A stretch of DNA of 55,542 bases. Source: Welwitschia mirabilis. Its lineage: Eukaryota; Gnetophyta; Gnetopsida; Welwitschiales. The stretch covers positions 3,222,760-3,278,301 of the forward strand of contig JBOZIK010000001.1 in the NCBI GenBank assembly GCA_051453625.1. Direction: 5' to 3'. Under the pieces are notes generated by a model. The model saw only the letters and a program-made list of their open reading frames with translations, did not search any database and was not told the origin of the DNA. Shown here in pieces: positions 32,023-44,309 of this stretch. The first letter of the stretch is position 1. Every line of letters begins with the position of its first letter. Both the position numbers and the translations under genes were made by a program.

Positions 32023-33590
32023 TGAGGATTGTTGATCTCATAGGAAAGGGATGATTTAATTGTAACAAATGAAATTTAAATTAACAATAGAATAAAATTC
32101 ATAATAAAAAAGCACCTTACTAAGATAATGTGAATTCCCAACCTGGGTACATCCATACACAGAGGGTGTTTTTTACTCAAACCTTTAGATATTCTTGACC
32201 TACAAGAAAATAGTGGTTTTCTAGTGTACCACTAATATTATAATAAATTGGAGTATCCTTGTAAAGCAACACTCTCTTCCCTAGAAGGGAATAGCAGTTT
32301 TCATAAGTACATGATAAACCTTATAATAATGAAAGTCTCCTTACAAGGAAATACTCTCTTCCCTCTAAGGAAATAGTGGTTTTCAAAATTGCATCATGAA
32401 TCTTAAAAGAGTGAAAGTCTCCTTGCAAGATAGCACTCTCTTTTCCATAAGGAAATAATGGTTTTCTATTTTGCTAATAATCTTAGAACAAACAAGGGCT
32501 CACAGGCACTATCTCAAATGCACACCTATACAAGGATTTCCTTACATATAGATTGATTCAATAATGGACTTACAAGAATATTCAATAATAAGATAGTTTA
32601 CAATGTAAAAACAAAAGTATAATACAATAATAAGATCTATCTTTGATGAAGATTTGAGAGTCTTGATGTTATTGTTTTCATCATGAGTATAAGTGAAGAA
32701 TGTAGTAATGAAGATCCAAGAGTGAATAATGAAATCAATGAAAGCTCCTTTTTAAATGATGACTTTGATTTTTCATGAGGAGTTCCTTTCACTTGTGTGT
32801 TCTTTATTCTTTATCTGATTGTTATTTTTCAAGGTTTAAAAAGATGCATATTTGTTAAGGTTTCAAATATTCTTATTTATTTCATAATATTGAGGCTTTT
32901 TATGGTCAAAGAAGATCTAGCCATTTGATCTTGAAAGGTAGTAATTTAATTTTTTAATGGTTGTGTAATGGATAGAAAATGTTTAAGTGTTATTCACGTA
33001 ACTTTAGTTTTTGTCAATATGAACTTTGATATGAGATGTCTTCATTTTTGTAGAGGTCTACTAATAGTCAAACATGTTTACCTTGTAGATGTCTTCAATC
33101 AACTTACTCAGATTTCAATGAAACTTGCTCTATATTATCTTTGGACCCTTGTTATCATGAATTTGCAATGTACAAGTTGATAACTCAATTGAAACATAAG
33201 ATATTAGTTAAAAACTAAATTAACTCTATTACCTATTTCAACTCAGTATAGATGTCTTCAAACATATAGTCATCTTCATCTGTGTTAGGTCTAAGTTTCA
33301 GCATAATTGTCTTAATGAGATAGTTATCTTAAGCGTGTGACATGTTTTTTAATACATTTAAGACATCTTCAATTTCCTAAACATATATACTAGATACGTC
33401 TTCTATTTTTCAGATATCTTTAAACAACTAATTTTATAGTTTAACATTTGTTCCTTTTTATGAGATGTTGTCTTTAAAGATCCATCATGGTCTAAGGCCT
33501 ATCAATGTCTAATTTTCTTGGTATTGACCTATCTAAAAAATGATATAAAATATTTGATAAGTAAAATTATAAAAACTAGATTTACCAACA
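32023..33590 (-). repeat. 3' LTR of element E (1568 bp)
   Basis: On the minus strand it begins TGTTGGTAAATCTAG at 33590 and its lower end is the plus-strand TGAGGATTG at 32023. It matches 49328-51067 over its length. It includes the 82-bp tandem repeats and several AGATGTCTTC motifs (around 33036, 33089 and 33250). Confidence 0.85.
32211..32466. repeat. ~82-bp tandem repeat in E 3' LTR (three units)
   Basis: The landmark TAGTGGTTTT recurs at 32211, 32292 (as TAGCAGTTTT), 32374 and 32456 (as TAATGGTTTT), spacings 81, 82 and 82. Each unit also has CTCCTTGCAAG and CACTCTCTT blocks. The 5' LTR has the same array with the same spacings. Confidence 0.85.
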
Positions 33591-33604
33591 ATTTTTTTCT
33601 TTCT
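33591..33604 (-). other. Polypurine tract of element E
   Basis: On the minus strand AGAAAGAAAAAAAT ends against the 3' LTR start TGTTGG. Position and purity fit the plus-strand primer. Confidence 0.65.
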
Positions 33605-34300
33605 GATAATGTCCAAAACTTGGTAAATCTCATTAGTGCAATCTTATTAAATCAACTAAAATCAAACATTTATATTTTAGAGAAATGTACATAATCAACG
33701 TTTGCAATGATTTTGAAAAATCATGATATTAACCACTTGAAAGATGAAAACACATAGATATATATCACTTAAAAATAGATTAAGACATATTAAAGAACTA
33801 ATTAAATAGTTTAACTAATGGCACAGAAATAATTAATGAATCATGATATTTTCCATTCAAATAATCATGTAGAATGTAAAGCACAAAAAATATTTTTGAT
33901 CATTCCTTAAGTAAGATATTCTAATAGTAATGTGCAAAAATATCAAAGAATAGAATTGCAATTAAAGTGTCAACAATACATCATAAGAAATATATTGAGA
34001 AATGAACATCAAATTATGATATTATAAAAAATGTGCTAGTATCATATGATATTAAAATAATGAAATAATTTTAATCAATAATGATCAAAGTATACCATGT
34101 TTAAAAGCATGCCAATGAAAGTATTTCATTAAGAAAAAAAGTATGTCAATTATAAAAACATGTGCTAATAAGAAGTAACGTAGAAAATATCAAATAACAA
34201 TAATGTATTCCAAAATATTAGAAGGGATTATTAATAATAATGATGATATTCATGGATCTAATTCAATATCTCGTAATCAGGAACTCTAAGCCCAATAAAG
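33605..34300. other. 3' non-coding part of element E
   Basis: AT-rich, no ORF. Nothing recognised apart from short ATAATGATGATAT-like runs. Confidence 0.4.
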
Positions 34301-36250
34301 TGTCCTTAATATAAAAACTATAGTTCCCAACTAAATATCACTGATATATGACTAATTTGCCAATACTTTTCCCTCTTTTTGCATAGCATAAAAGGCTATA
34401 ATCACTAAGAGTGAAGTAGCTGATATAATACTCATTTCAGCCTTCTTCATTACTATTATCATTGCAATGTGTAGTGGAAGTTATTTGGATGTAGGATGAT
34501 GAGGAAGTAGGTGATGAAGTATGTCTCTTCCTAAAAGGATACTCAAATGTCTTTCCATGACCCTTAAACACTTGTCTTCTCATATTTTGATATGTTTGAG
34601 GAGTGATAGACATCCAAAATAAACTAATGGTGGTGATCTATGCAAAGGATGGAGGTAACTACATGAAGAAAAGTGGTTCTATCTAACATGAGATGACAAT
34701 GATAATGATGGACACAATAAATGTGGAGAAGGTACACATGGTGGTGGTGATTAGATTATGGGATGAGATGAAGATGGCTAAGTGAGATGATAGATAGGAA
34801 TATTATGACATGAATGGTAAAATATAAGAGGTAGTATATCTAAGCTTTTGGACTTTATTTATTTCTATGGCTACCTCTCCTATAAAGGACCTAGATCTTT
34901 TTACTCCTCTTGCACATGTGCTTTTATGGGAGCTTCGTACTCCCTCTAAGCTTATGTCTTATATTTAAAAAAATCTACTATAAATTCACTCTCTTTTGCC
35001 TTACTAGAGGTATATCCTATGATAAATGGAGCTAAAGGTTTTGCTTTCTCTTCTTATTCCAACTCCTCCTTTGAGTTTGACCATGTGGGAGTCCTCATGG
35101 ATTCCCAACTCTCTACTGGTGCCTCACCCTTGCTTGCTGTAGATCTATGTTTCTTAAGCCTTAAAAGATTTATTTTAATTTGATCCATCATTTTTGTAAT
35201 GGCTTTAATCCCTTGTTCACCGTTAAAGAGCTATGAGTAGCAATAGAAAATGATCTCTGATACTATGGTATCCTCCTACTTATACCCTCACTTGATGGCA
35301 CCAGTAATCTGTGTTTCTCACTAAACTCTCCTAAAGGCTTCTTCTAATAAACAAGGTTAACTTGAGGCATTGAAATATCTAAACTACTAGTAATCAAGCT
35401 AATAAGATCAGGGTAACCAAAAGTCTATCCTTTATGAAATAATGAGATGATAGTCATGCACAAAATAAAAATCCAAATCTGTCTTTAATCTAGAAAGTAA
35501 ATAAAATACATGAAGGTATGCATAGGTTTGTAATAGCTATAACTTCCTCCTCTAATCAAAATATCATAAAATGTTATGAAACTAAGAAATGAAGCATTTG
35601 AAATCATATGTTTTTTTTTTAAAGTTTTTAATAAAGTTCATTCTACTATGTTCAAACAAAACAATGCTTATATTATACTAAGGCATATTGACAATCCTAG
35701 GACTAAATATTTCGTTAAAAGAATGAGTATAAATTTAAGAAACTTCTGTGCCATCTATGCTGAGCAAGGAATTAACAAAACTAGAAATAAGATGTAAAGT
35801 AGTACCTCTAATCTGTGTTTAAAAGGCACTCATGCTATCATTAATTTCATGTATATTGGCATAGAACTCTCTTATCACTAGATCAAGAATAGGCTAGTAT
35901 AACTTAATGATCATTTTCCATCTAAGTTTAGTAAAGTAATCCATGAATTTATCCCTACACATTGTCTAAAAACTAAAGATTCTTTCTACAATAATAGAAT
36001 TTCTAGACCATGTTCTATATCTTCTTGTACCTAGCTCATGATAGAAATGTTATTCATACTATGATATTTTTTTATTCTAAGGCTTGATCTTTACCTATAG
36101 AAGTTTTAACTACCTTTCTTCTAATAATATTTGCAAATAGAATAAGAAACTAATTAAAAAAAACTAAAATGTAAGAAACTATGAAAAATATTCACCTACT
36201 TAAGAGAAAACCATGTCGTTGCTTGCTGTTGAGATGTCTTAAAGATCTAA
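34300..36250 (-). pseudogene. Remnant resembling 'putative plant transposon protein' (element E)
   Basis: On the minus strand readable blocks occur in order: EFYANIHEINDSMSAF (about 35870-35825), a segment with FVNSLLSIDG-like sequence, FLSFITFYDILIRGG (about 35600-35555), SYSYYKPMHTFMYFIYFLD (about 35545-35490), IWIFILCMTIISLFHKG (about 35480-35430), FGYPDLISLI (about 35420-35390) and DISMPQVNLVY. A Lys/Glu/Pro-rich tail with KESEFIVDFFKYKT (about 35000-34960) and REYEAPIKAHVQEE follows. The pattern 'EFYAN...F.RG..I..S...IN..L', then 'L......W..F....L.PT.H', then 'ALLLY....I..G..I' and 'FP.LIT.L' is that of the plant transposon-protein domain found in plant retroelements. Similarity is weak and judged by eye. 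Its biochemical role is unknown. It occupies the place where copia pol would be. Confidence 0.4.
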
Positions 36251-36410
36251 GATGTTTTGCCAAAGAAATTTAAGAAAATGAAGCTTAAAAATTTGAGAGA
36301 GATACCTATTGAGTGAGGACTTGAAAATGAGATTTAGTAGTTTATTCTAAAAATAAAAAGGGTCAAAACCCTAAGTTTTTTTTTTTTTAATTTCTACAAT
36401 AGTATAGTCA

Positions 36411-36624
36411 AGATGTCTATAACCTAAAAGACATCTAAAATGCAAAAAGTAGATGTCTACAAACTCAAAGACATCTCCAATTAGAAAAATTCAATACATT
36501 TTAAAAAATTAAAATAACATATCTATTCTTTAAAGACATTTACCAAACTTAAGATGTCTGTTTTCAGGATGTTTATAAATCTTAAGACATCTTACTTAAA
36601 AACATCTATAAAACTAAAGATGTT
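36411..36624. repeat. Array of four short hairpins (AGATGTCT/AGACATCT)
   Basis: Arms: AGATGTCT 36411-36418 with AGACATCT 36429-36436; AGATGTCT 36451-36458 with AGACATCT 36469-36476; AAGATGTCT 36551-36559 with AGACATCTT 36585-36593; AACATCT 36601-36607 with AGATGTT 36618-36624. The first two have perfect 8-bp arms and 10-base loops. The AGATGTCT core is also repeated in the E LTRs. Confidence 0.75.
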
Positions 36625-36639
36625 TTCAATGAAAGTTCT

Positions 36640-37250
36640 AGAATTTGCAAAAAGATCTATGAATATTATAAATATGATAATAACACTTTGAAAAGATAAA
36701 TACTAAGCACATAATTTAACTTTAAGTACATTTACCATATCTAATATTAATCTTAACTCATAAGATAAACATAATGTGGAGTTGAGAATTTAAAAGATGT
36801 TACCTATAGGCTTGCCTAATTTGATAAGGCCTTATCTTTAAGATCTTATACAACTTCACATATCTTTCTGTACCTTAAGATTTTATGGTCTTCTTGCCAT
36901 GTAGATTATTGATGTATTATATTGTAACATCATTATTATATCTTTTGTATTGTATTAGATCCTTTTGGATCAAGTCCTACTTTTTATGACTAGGTTTATA
37001 GTGCCAGCGCTTTTCTTCTCCTATTTTGTTTAATAAACACTTGATTTCATTATTAAAAGAAAATTATAATGTATCTTGTACTAGAAGTACCTGTTTCACT
37101 TTTGGTATCTAAAAATTCCTTGGTTTATCTTTCATAAAATTCTGTACCATTCTACTATGCCTCTTGGTATTGTTAGTATAATACCTGTTTGCTAACTTCA
37201 TTGGACATATATACTAATAATGACATCTATTATGATAATAACAGAAAATA
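36640..37250. other. Stretch between hairpin array and gag remnant, no gene seen
   Basis: AT-rich. A copia protease or integrase would be expected here on the minus strand, but no motif (DSG, HHCC, DDE) was found. Confidence 0.35.
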
Positions 37251-38331
37251 ATATTATTTGTAAATATCAAATGTTTATACCTTGACTTATAATTCCATTT
37301 TTCAAATAGAAAGACTGAAGTGCTACTTGTAACTTCATGTATGCCACACCATTCTTAACAATTGAGTTTCTACATTATCCAAGCATTATATTTAAATTCT
37401 TCTTTATTTGGATAAATCTTTTAATGATTTTATTTGAATTTGAAAGTTTCTATCTTACATTCTTTAAATCATACATTAGCTTACCAAACTCAATTTTAAG
37501 ACCTGAGTTTTTAGAGGATAATTTATTGTAAGTATTCTTTTATTATTCATATGCTTCTTCATGAGTATGAAGTTGCTTTCTCATCTTAATGCATAATTTT
37601 TATAGATTAATAAACTATTCATAAATTATAACATACTTTTTTTGAACACTCATACTTGTATCATTTTTACTATCTAAATCATCCTCTTGTTCTGTCTCAT
37701 CATCTTCTTCTTAAAAGTGTGCAATAGCCATGTAGGAAGGATGTGTTTTTTCATCATCAAATGTTTCTTCTTCATTTGCCTTTCCATCATCATTCCATAT
37801 TATAAAGAATTATTTCTTCTTTTTTGGCTTTTTTCTTTATTCTTTATCCCACATTGTGTTAGGACTAAGACATTCTAAGGCTATATGTCATCGATCTATA
37901 CATACCAATATTCTACTTTTGAAATATAAGAAAAAGCATCATTATTAGGAAACTTACCTTTAGACTTACCTTTGGCTACAAAACTAGATGATATTATGAG
38001 GTCCTCCCTTTTGTTATGTTAGTATGCAAGAAGTCTCTTTGCCCATTTTGTAATGAAGGTAAGTTCTTCATCTTCATTATTAGAGTTATCTTTTTCCTTT
38101 GCCTTTCCTTTTGATATCTAATTTATGCTTTGACTTGCCTTTAGTGTAATAGTTTTTTTCTTTTAATACTCTGTCTTGTATAAGAATCATTTCATATGCT
38201 ATAAGAGCACTCTATAGCTCTTCTATCTTCATTGTGTTGAAATCTCTAGACTCTTTCATAGTTGTAGTTTTAGGCTTGTATTCAGACGTTAGTAATCTAA
38301 TAAATTTTTGTATTACCTTTTCTTCTAGAAT
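37250..38331 (-). pseudogene. copia gag, C-terminal part (element E), separated by element D
   Basis: On the minus strand the frame at 38331-38170 reads ILEEKVIQKFIRLLTSEYKP, then TTTMKESRDFNTMKIEEL, the block found in copia gag after the retrotrans_gag domain ('KVLR.LP..F.PKV.AIEES.D...L...EL'). Lys-rich linker KGKSKHKLDIKRKGKGK follows. A decayed zinc-knuckle region is at about 37930-37860. Then comes SCLMAI with an acidic run (about 37745-37660), and a coiled-coil-like stretch of Lys/Leu/Asn repeats (37600-37400) ends near NSIVKNGVAYM, similar to the 'GLGY' segment that closes these gags. The frame continues that of 49276-48788 across the D insertion, using one target-site copy. Confidence 0.75.
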
Positions 38332-38336
38332 ATCTT
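38332..38336. other. Target-site duplication ATCTT, left copy (element D)
   Basis: ATCTT directly before the D 5' LTR, repeated exactly at 48788-48792 after the 3' LTR. Confidence 0.9.
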
Positions 38337-39579
38337 TGTTAACATGTAAAAATCAATAATTATATTAAGCATTATAGGCCAATTTATTATAAATGAAGAT
38401 ATTAATTTAATTGTTTTAATCACAAAATATGTTTTCTATTATTTTTAAAATAAAATTAAATGTTATGTTTTTCTCCATATTAAATTGTAGATATTTATCC
38501 ACTTCTAGAATACATGGTGGGAAATGGACTTAATTCCATATAAAATGATGATGAAAAATGGAGAAATGAGGTAATGATACATAGTAAAAGTAATTGAAGA
38601 CACATGGTAGAGGCATGTGGATGTGGCATTAGAGACATGTGGCAATAGCGCTGACTGGTAAAGAAATTTGATTCAAAGTCCACATGTTGGACTTATCATG
38701 ATGAATATTCCATGAAATACAACATGATGAAGGCTCCATCAAACGCTACCTTAAGGCCTCCACCAAATTCTACAAGATAGAATCTTATGTATCTAATGCT
38801 AAATAATGAAGATTTTACCTAATGCTATAAGCCAAGAGTTGTAACCACTCCTTTCCTCTATCTCTCCCCTTAAACCCTTAATTATAGGCATCTTTGCCTT
38901 GAAGAAATTAGAGACTTTAAAGCATCAACTTATGATGGCTTTCTAGGCAACTCTTTGATGGAATCTAGTCTTCAAGGATTGTTGAGGAGTTCTTCTTACT
39001 TTCTTCTTTCTTTATTGTAAAGTTATTATTTTTGTAATGCAAAATTTATTTTTCTTTGATCTTGATTCATGAGTAATATCATAATTAGGATGATTAGATA
39101 ACTTCTTTAATTATCAAGTCTAATTTAGTTATATGAACTCCTCTTATTACTTAGTATCTTAACTTCATAGATCTTGAGTGCTTTACAATTCCTTACTTTT
39201 TATTGTTATTTAAGATTAAAATGTTACTTGAATTCATTATTTATCATATGATGGATGAGATTATACCTCATCAATTAGACAAAAAGCCCTTGATGGTTTT
39301 TATTATTTTGCAAGAAGGTGGTTGGATAACTTTGAAGTAAAGAATTGTGAAGGACAAATTGATGATACCTTATAGCTAGTTTACTTTTCTATCCTCTCAA
39401 ACAAATTTTAAACCCAATTCTAAATTTCGTCTCTTCTCCCTTTTAATTTTCTTTTGGTAAATTCCATTATGATTAAAGTTAATGTAATTATAAGAAATAC
39501 CAATTTTATTCTTGAGGAAGAACAATACTAAGTGTTGTACTTAGTTTAAATATGAGACATTGTACTATAAAGTTAATCA
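38337..39579 (+). repeat. 5' LTR of element D (1243 bp)
   Basis: Starts TGTTAACATG and ends GTTAATCA. It matches 47529-48787 throughout. It lacks a short segment including the TATA box that the 3' LTR keeps: at about 38870 CTCTCCCC runs straight into TTAAACCC. Confidence 0.92.
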
Positions 39580-39584
39580 TATTT

Positions 39585-39602
39585 TGGCACTACTACTACT
39601 AG
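39585..39602 (+). other. Primer-binding site of element D (Asp-type, decayed)
   Basis: TGGCACTACTACTACTAG begins five bases after the LTR. Athila-like elements use a site starting TGGCGCCGTTGCC, complementary to tRNA-Asp; the first four bases and the spacing match and most other differences are transitions. Confidence 0.6.
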
Positions 39603-40370
39603 GAATAACGACATGGTAGTAGCTTAGAGTAATACTATTTTTTCTTTTTACAAGTTTTTATTTTTCTAGTGGAGTTACTGGTCCTTCTTCCAATGATACC
39701 TGAACTGGTCCCTTTTTCCTCTTTTTTTTCTTTATGTTTCTTTTTCTTTTCTTTCTAATGATTGATACTGATCCTTCCAGTGTTATACTAAACTGATTCC
39801 TTTTTGTTGTTTTTGATTTCATAACTTGTTTTTTGCAAGTCTTAACATTTGTTGCACATTTATTTTGAGAGAGGAAAAAAAACTCTAAAAACTTAAGGAG
39901 GAAAAAAAAATTCTAATCAAACTTTATGATTACATTATGTGATTTTCCTTTTTGTTACATTTTCTATGTTTTTACATGCATATAAAAATTAAAATTTTAT
40001 TAAAACTAGTTTGTGATTCTTATTATGTTTTACTTTGTCATTTTATGGTATTTTTAAATGATTAAAATCTTTATAAATTTTCTCATGATTTCACTTGATT
40101 TTATTTATGTCTCTGTTTTATTTCATTATAACCTTGACACTGTAAACATTTTGCCTATTATTTTGAAACTTCTTGTAACCATCTAAACCTATCTCTTGCA
40201 TGATCTAGACCTATTATAGAATAGGAAGATTAACCTAAGATAACATGGACTCCTTTACCAATCTTTAAAGGATGATATAACTTAGAACCCAAACTGAGCT
40301 CATGAGGACTCTCAAGAATAAACCTTAACTATATAAAATAATCAAAAAATCAAATTACCTTACCACAAGA
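39603..40370 (+). other. 5' leader of element D
   Basis: Non-coding by appearance, with T-rich and TGATACTGATCCTTCC-like stretches. No distinct feature. Confidence 0.5.
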
Positions 40371-41300
40371 TAATCCAAATGACTTACTTAATTCCTTTTA
40401 TGGAACCTTATCAAATCAAGAAATTCTCAATAGGTTATAAACTTATTATTTCATCCAAGAAATGGCTAAATGGCAAGTTTCCCTCTTGAATGCTGTAAAT
40501 CAACTTAGGTAAACCCTTTGTAATTACCTCTAATCGCAAATCTTAGGAACATCTTCTTGCATAGTACTACCACATATTAACTAAAGGATAGAATTTAAAC
40601 CTTCCACTATCCAACTATTACTCCATTTTCATGGNNNNNNNNNNCTTGAATCTGAAGATCCTTACTTACATCATAAGGAATTTAAGTGTGTCTTATCAAG
40701 CATCCCTCAATAGCCTAATACTCATCATGTACTTATACTTACTTTATTATATTTTTTCCTTTTAAAAAAGGGCAAAATCTTAGTTGTACACCTTGAAACC
40801 CTTCTCCATTATAAATTAGATAGAATTGAGTAAAGCCTTTATTTCTAAGTTCTTTCCTACTCATAAGATAAATGCCTTTAGAAAAGAATTTATAAACTTT
40901 TAATAGAAAGACCATGAAACCTTCTCCTAGACCTTAAAAAGATGTAAATATTTATTATTAAGATGCCCCCAATAGGATTTCAAATAATGTAGAGAGATGA
41001 GTTTTTTTATAATGAGTCATCCACAAATAATTGTCAACTAGTGGAAATAATGAGTCATGCTAACTTCCTTAGCATGCCCTTAGATGAGGTTTGGAGTATC
41101 TAAAAAGTGTATCTGAAATATTGAAAAATTGGGAGACACTAATAGAACATTCAAAATCACATCATCTAGTTAAGTCAACCAGTTTCTTCAAGATCTTAGA
41201 AAACTTGGAGATGAATAACAAAATTGACAAACTAATAAAAAAGTTAAAATCATTAATTTCCTCATCCTCAACATCACCTATGGTCACTAAGCCTTAGTGT
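40370..41300 (+). pseudogene. gag (element D)
   Basis: The Athila-like gag start block FHG at about 40628-40634 is cut by a 10-N gap (40635-40644), then LESEDPYLHHKEFKCVLSSI continues from 40645. Later blocks, in shifted frames, include the FFPTHR-equivalent (about 40840-40900) and FQIM at 40981. The 68-codon open stretch 41091-41297 holds YLKSVSEILKNWE, the counterpart of 'FFE.LAENA..WE' in relatives, followed by a Lys/Leu-rich part. Stops and shifts make the gene non-functional. The start codon could not be fixed. Confidence 0.7.
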
Positions 41301-42094
41301 TTAATTTACCATATTGACACTCATGAAACTACTAAATTACCATATATCCCATTATTTCAAAACATAGTAATGAATAGGTAAATGTAGTAGGACAATGGTA
41401 AAATCCCAAAAATAATTCATACTTAAAGACTTATAATCCTAGTTGCCGTAATCCTCCAAATTTCTTTGGAAAACAAGACAACATTTCATAACAAAATGTT
41501 TAGCTTAAGAATTCATTTTCCTTATCTTCTAATTCTTATCCTTCATCTTCAAACCATAAAATATCTTTATCTAACTCATCAAATGATACTTTCAAAATGT
41601 CCATGGAAAAATAAGAATAAATAAATCAAAAGTTTTACTAGATCTAAACCAACTCCAACAAATCACTAATCACATTCTTTCATTAATAAACCAAAGAAAA
41701 ATATGAAAACTCCTTGAGCACCCAACTATATTCAAAAGAAGTTAGATTTGTATAAGGCATAGAACACATAAAATAAACCAAGTCTATACACCTTAGGAGT
41801 GGAAAAGAGCTAGAAAATCCATTCATACAAAATAAGCCTAAGGATAAATAAGACCTCACAAAAATAAGGAAAAGGATAAGAGTGAAGATTTATTGCCTAT
41901 TTATAAAGAGTCATTACCCTTTCCCAAACAACTTAGGAAGGAAAATATAATGAAAAACAATTAAGATCTAGAAATTTTCAAAGAAGTTAAAATAAACATT
42001 CCCCTTCTAGAAGCCATCAAATAGATCCCTTCCTATGATAAAATCTTGAAGGACTTATGCACTATAAAAAGGGGAATGACTGTTAAATTTAAAT
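41300..42094 (+). pseudogene. gag tail and segment before protease (element D)
   Basis: Asn/Ser/Lys-rich linker, then from about 41915 SLPFPKQLRKE and INIPLLEAIK (about 41994-42023), YDKILKDLCTIKRGM to about 42080. This last block is the conserved helix-rich segment that precedes protease in Athila-like Gag-Pol. The catalytic part of protease itself falls in the N gap. Confidence 0.7.
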
Positions 42095-42989
42095 NNNNNN
42101 NNNNNNNNNNNNNNNNNNNNNNNNNNNNNNNNNNNNNNNNNNNNNNNNNNNNNNNNNNNNNNNNNNNNNNNNNNNNNNNNNNNNNNNNNNNNNNNNNNNN
42201 NNNNNNNNNNNNNNNNNNNNNNNNNNNNNNNNNNNNNNNNNNNNNNNNNNNNNNNNNNNNNNNNNNNNNNNNNNNNNNNNNNNNNNNNNNNNNNNNNNNN
42301 NNNNNNNNNNNNNNNNNNNNNNNNNNNNNNNNNNNNNNNNNNNNNNNNNNNNNNNNNNNNNNNNNNNNNNNNNNNNNNNNNNNNNNNNNNNNNNNNNNNN
42401 NNNNNNNNNNNNNNNNNNNNNNNNNNNNNNNNNNNNNNNNNNNNNNNNNNNNNNNNNNNNNNNNNNNNNNNNNNNNNNNNNNNNNNNNNNNNNNNNNNNN
42501 NNNNNNNNNNNNNNNNNNNNNNNNNNNNNNNNNNNNNNNNNNNNNNNNNNNNNNNNNNNNNNNNNNNNNNNNNNNNNNNNNNNNNNNNNNNNNNNNNNNN
42601 NNNNNNNNNNNNNNNNNNNNNNNNNNNNNNNNNNNNNNNNNNNNNNNNNNNNNNNNNNNNNNNNNNNNNNNNNNNNNNNNNNNNNNNNNNNNNNNNNNNN
42701 NNNNNNNNNNNNNNNNNNNNNNNNNNNNNNNNNNNNNNNNNNNNNNNNNNNNNNNNNNNNNNNNNNNNNNNNNNNNNNNNNNNNNNNNNNNNNNNNNNNN
42801 NNNNNNNNNNNNNNNNNNNNNNNNNNNNNNNNNNNNNNNNNNNNNNNNNNNNNNNNNNNNNNNNNNNNNNNNNNNNNNNNNNNNNNNNNNNNNNNNNNNN
42901 NNNNNNNNNNNNNNNNNNNNNNNNNNNNNNNNNNNNNNNNNNNNNNNNNNNNNNNNNNNNNNNNNNNNNNNNNNNNNNNNNNNNNNNNN
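42095..42989. other. 895-N assembly gap covering protease
   Basis: By comparison with relatives, the missing part should contain the aspartic protease and the protease-RT linker of element D. The gap is not of the 100-N default size, so its length was probably estimated from read pairs. Confidence 0.8.
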
Positions 42990-43429
42990 AATGGATTAAT
43001 GGAAAATGCTATGAAGTTATCTTTGAATGATGAAGGGATAGAGAACATAGATAGGGTAAAATCTCTTGTTAAGAATCAAGAATACACTTCTCATTCTTTT
43101 AAAAATGATAAAATTAGAAAGTCTCAAGAAATGTGCCCCATAACCCAAAACAAAATTGACTTATAACTCAAACCCTCACCTAATAATCTTAAATATGCTT
43201 TCTTAGGGAATAACTTTGTCTTTACGGTAGTCATAAACTCTTTATTGAGCCCATCCAAAGAAGATTAATTTCTTAGACTCTTAAGAAAGAATAAACAAAA
43301 AATAGGATGGATTCTCTCTAACATTAGAGGCATTGACCCCAGTATTTGCATGTACCATATCTACTAAGAGAAAAATAGTAAACCATTAGTTGAAGCACAA
43401 CATAGGATAAATCCAACTATGTGTGAAAT

Positions 43430-44090
43430 TATTAAAAATAAGGTAATTAAACTTCTCAATAATGGGATTATCTATCCTATTTCAGATAGTAAGTGGTAAG
43501 TCCAACTCATACCATAGCTATTAAATTAGGAATGAACCTTATCCCTAATGAGAATAATGAGCTTATCCCTATTAAACCTATTATAAAATGAAGGATGTGT
43601 ATTAATTATAAAAAACTAAATGCTATATCTAGAAAAGAGCATTTTTGTCTTCCTTTTCTAAATCAAATTTTAGAATAACTCATAGGACATTCTTTTTACT
43701 ATTTCTTAAATGGTTGCTTAGGTTATAGCCAAATTGAAATTGCTACTAAAGATCAAGATAAAACCTTCTTCACTTATCTCTATGAAATATTTGCTTACAA
43801 ATGAATGCTCTTAGGCTTATGCAATGCACTTCCACTTTCCAATGTTGGATGTTTGGAATCTTCTCTGATTCAGGTTTTGAATTATTAATGGATGACTTTT
43901 CAATTTATGAAACTTCATTTAACCATTATTTAAGTAACTTAGAACATGTCCTTAAAAGATGCATTACAAAATGCATTGTACTCAACTAGGAAAAATACCA
44001 CTTTATGATAAATCAAGGTATAGTTTTAGGACATGTCATCTCGAAGGAGGGAATTTAGGTAGATCCTATTAAGATATCATTGATCACATA
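43430..44090 (+). pseudogene. Reverse transcriptase (element D)
   Basis: Copies element RNA into DNA. From about 43437 KVIKLLNNGIIYPISDSK, one frame change near 43497, then NLIPNENNELIPI (about 43530-43575), RMCINYKKLNAISRKEHFCL (about 43591-43650; a stop replaces the preceding Trp), FYYFLNGCLGYSQIEIATKD (about 43696-43755) and FFTYLYEIFAYK. A second shift follows at 43801-43860 (LGLCNALP). The catalytic motif is LMDD (43885-43896), with both Asp codons intact, then HYLSNLEHVLKRC and VLGHVISKEGI (about 44022-44055). Against an intact relative there are few gaps, so this is a recent enough copy to align easily. Confidence 0.85.
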
Positions 44091-44309
44091 CCTATCAACC
44101 TCCTAGAAACAAAAAGACATTAGATCTTTCTTAGGGCACACAAGATATTATAGGCAATTCATTAAGTATTTTATCAAAATTTCTAAACATTTATGTGATC
44201 TTTTAAGCAAGGATGCTTTCTTTGAATGAAATCTAGAGTGTCAAAATGAATTTGAATAAATTAAAACTAACTTCCACATCCATTATCCAACCACCTAATT
44301 AGAAGTTAT

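Noticed and set aside
32211-32466. CRISPR-like array (regular repeats)
   Set aside because: Units are 82-bp contiguous tandem repeats without unique spacers, inside an LTR, in a plant genome.
42046-43048. Long open frames of more than 300 codons on both strands
   Set aside because: Almost entirely N; the frame is open only because N cannot be a stop. The protease of element D is expected there.
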